In this document: positions 5,303-6,676 of the stretch, one piece after another
Layout: each line of letters opens with the position of its first letter
Numbering within the stretch: the first letter of the stretch is position 1
DNA from: Verrucomicrobiales bacterium
GTDB lineage: Bacteria; Verrucomicrobiota; Verrucomicrobiia; Verrucomicrobiales; DEV007
Length of the DNA: 6,676 nt
Assembly: GCA_023253615.1 (NCBI GenBank)
Contig: JALRFZ010000615.1
Location: forward strand, 1-6,676
Direction of reading: 5' to 3'
Translations under genes and position numbers: made by a program
The notes under the pieces: model-generated
Database searches by the model: none
Seen by the model: only the letters and a program-made list of their open reading frames with translations
Told to the model about the DNA's origin: nothing

Positions 5303-6676
5303 TCACCGTTTCCGCACCAGTTCCGACATCGCCACGGCCCGGACGATGTCTTTCACCCGGTAGCCGCCTTCTTTCGCACGGGCGGCGATGGCGCTGATGT
5401 CGTCTTCGTCGTCGTAGGTCAGGACCCGGCGGAGGGCGTAGGTGCAAAGGTGTTCGATGAAGGCGCGGGCGACCTGGTCGCGGTCTTCGAGAAGGAGCCG
5501 TTTGAAATCCGCGGCATCTTTGAACGGACGTCCATCGGGCAGCACGCCGGAGGCATCGACGGGTGGATCCGCGCCTTTGCCCGACTCGACCCGCTCGTGC
5601 GTGCGCCACCGGCCGATCGCGTCGTAGTTGTCCCACGCCAGACCGAGGGGATCGATGCGCGCGTGGCAGGCGGCACAGTTGGCGTTCCGGGCGTGGACCG
5701 AAAGCCGGTCGCGGATCGTCACCTTGTCACCCTCCGGCGGGATCGGCTCGATGGGATCGACATTCGCCGGGGGCGGCGGCGGCGTTTTTCCGAGCACCAC
5801 CTCGCTGAGCCAGACGCCGCGATGCACCGGGCGATGACGCGTGCCATCCGAGGTGAGCCCCAGGACCGCGCCCATCGTGAGCAGACCGCCGCGGCGATCC
5901 CCGGGCTTCAGCGAGACCCGTTCGAATCCGCCCGACTTCGGTGCCGGAATTCCGTAAAATTCCGAGAGCCGCGCGTTCGCCACCGTCCAGTCGGAGTCGA
6001 TGAAGCCGTCGATCGGCAGATTCCGGCTGAACATCTCCCGGAAAAACTCGACCGGCTCGTGACGCATGCTCGTCTGCAGCCAGTCATCGTAGCTCGGGTA
6101 GAGCTTCCGGTCGGGCGGGAACATGCCCACCTTGTGCAGTTGCAGCCACTGTCTCGCGAAGTCATCGATGAGACGCCGGGCTTTTTCATCCGCGAGCATG
6201 CGATCGACTTCCTTGGCCAATCCTTCACCCGACAGGGCACCGCCCTTCGCCGATGCGAAGAGCGCCTCATCCGGCATCGAACTCCAGAGAAAATAGGAGA
6301 GACGGGTGGCGAGTTCCCAGTCGGTCAGATGTTCCCGCACGGTGGGCTCCCCCTCTACGAGGTAGATGAAATGACGAGACGTCAGCACCCCCTGCAGGGC
6401 GACACGGTAGGCATCGGCCGGCTTCTCGCCAGCCTCGATTTCCTCCCGGTAGGATCGGAGATATTCCTCCAGCTCCCCGAGCTTCACTCCGCGCCGCCAG
6501 GCGCGCTCGGCGAAGCGTCGCAGATGCTCCGCCACCACCTCCGGCGTCGCGTCGTCGGGCGGCATCACGCCCTCACGCTCCGCCAATTCGGCCTCCGAGA
6601 CGAGAGGTCCCTCCCACTCGATCCAATCGAGCAGTACGGTGGAGAAAAGGCCGTTGCCCTTGTCGTCGAACATCTG
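5303..6676 (-). CDS. DUF1592/DUF1588/DUF1585 cytochrome-like protein (partial, N-terminus beyond right edge)
   Basis: These are the C-terminal 457 residues of a planctomycete-type multidomain protein; the frame is open to base 6676, so the true start lies outside. Numbering from the internal Met at 6673, the domains are DUF1595 (about 51-108), DUF1592 (about 114-241; [24 protein letters not shown]), DUF1588 (about 259-357; [32 protein letters not shown]) and DUF1585 (about 374-447; [12 protein letters not shown]). Within DUF1588 the motif [13 protein letters not shown] contains a CxxCH c-type heme site (CAACH, 333-337), expected for export and heme attachment outside the cytoplasm. Full-length relatives usually carry an N-terminal cytochrome c domain and DUF1587 as well; these would lie to the right. 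Such genes are commonly paired with a downstream DUF1552 gene, as here, but the pair is split by the cassette at 4730-5301. An oxidative role for the family has been suggested but I cannot establish it from sequence. Confidence 0.93.
   Translation of the reverse strand, partial: QMFDDKGNGLFSTVLLDWIEWEGPLVSEAELAEREGVMPPDDATPEVVAEHLRRFAERAWRRGVKLGELEEYLRSYREEIEAGEKPADAYRVALQGVLTSRHFIYLVEGEPTVREHLTDWELATRLSYFLWSSMPDEALFASAKGGALSGEGLAKEVDRMLADEKARRLIDDFARQWLQLHKVGMFPPDRKLYPSYDDWLQTSMRHEPVEFFREMFSRNLPIDGFIDSDWTVANARLSEFYGIPAPKSGGFERVSLKPGDRRGGLLTMGAVLGLTSDGTRHRPVHRGVWLSEVVLGKTPPPPPANVDPIEPIPPEGDKVTIRDRLSVHARNANCAACHARIDPLGLAWDNYDAIGRWRTHERVESGKGADPPVDASGVLPDGRPFKDAADFKRLLLEDRDQVARAFIEHLCTYALRRVLTYDDEDDISAIAARAKEGGYRVKDIVRAVAMSELVRKR

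Overview
The window reads as one tightly packed, entirely minus-strand gene cluster from a GC-rich bacterium, most likely Verrucomicrobiota and less likely Planctomycetota. The basis is the pairing of a DUF1595/DUF1592/DUF1588/DUF1585 protein carrying a c-type heme motif with a DUF1552 protein. That pair is characteristic of these phyla. No rRNA, tRNA, CRISPR array, transposase or reverse transcriptase is visible, and no intergenic gap exceeds 50 bases.

In transcription order (right to left): (1) the C-terminal part of the DUF1592-type cytochrome-like protein, running off the right edge (5303-6676). (2) A small four-helix-bundle gene of the S23/23S-intervening-sequence family (4768-5259). (3) A DUF1552 protein with an N-terminal twin-arginine signal (3353-4729). 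(4) Three consecutive, clearly paralogous genes for secreted proteins of about 430 residues and unknown function (2011-3303, 696-2000, and the N-terminal 228 residues of a third copy in 1-684, cut by the left edge). The paralogs share several nearly invariant blocks but have unrelated signal peptides. They are separated by only 10-11 bases and are probably co-translated. The DUF1592/DUF1552 pair and the paralogs probably form one operon for exported proteins. What it does chemically cannot be read from the sequence.

The most interesting structure is around the four-helix-bundle gene. It sits exactly between the DUF1592 stop codon and the DUF1552 start codon, and its GC content is visibly lower (159/300 = 53% in 4801-5100, against 65-72% in neighbouring lines I counted). 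It is enclosed by inverted ends: a perfect 9-bp inverted repeat (4730-4738 and 5287-5295), each copy continuing inward into a short array of an 8-bp unit (TGGAGTGG on the left, ATTACTCC on the right). Read on opposite strands, these units are GGAGTGGT and GGAGTAAT, two differences in eight. The whole 4730-5301 segment therefore looks like a discrete inserted cassette. Its layout recalls the S23-encoding intervening sequences of 23S rRNA, which have complementary ends, but here it lies in a protein-coding operon.
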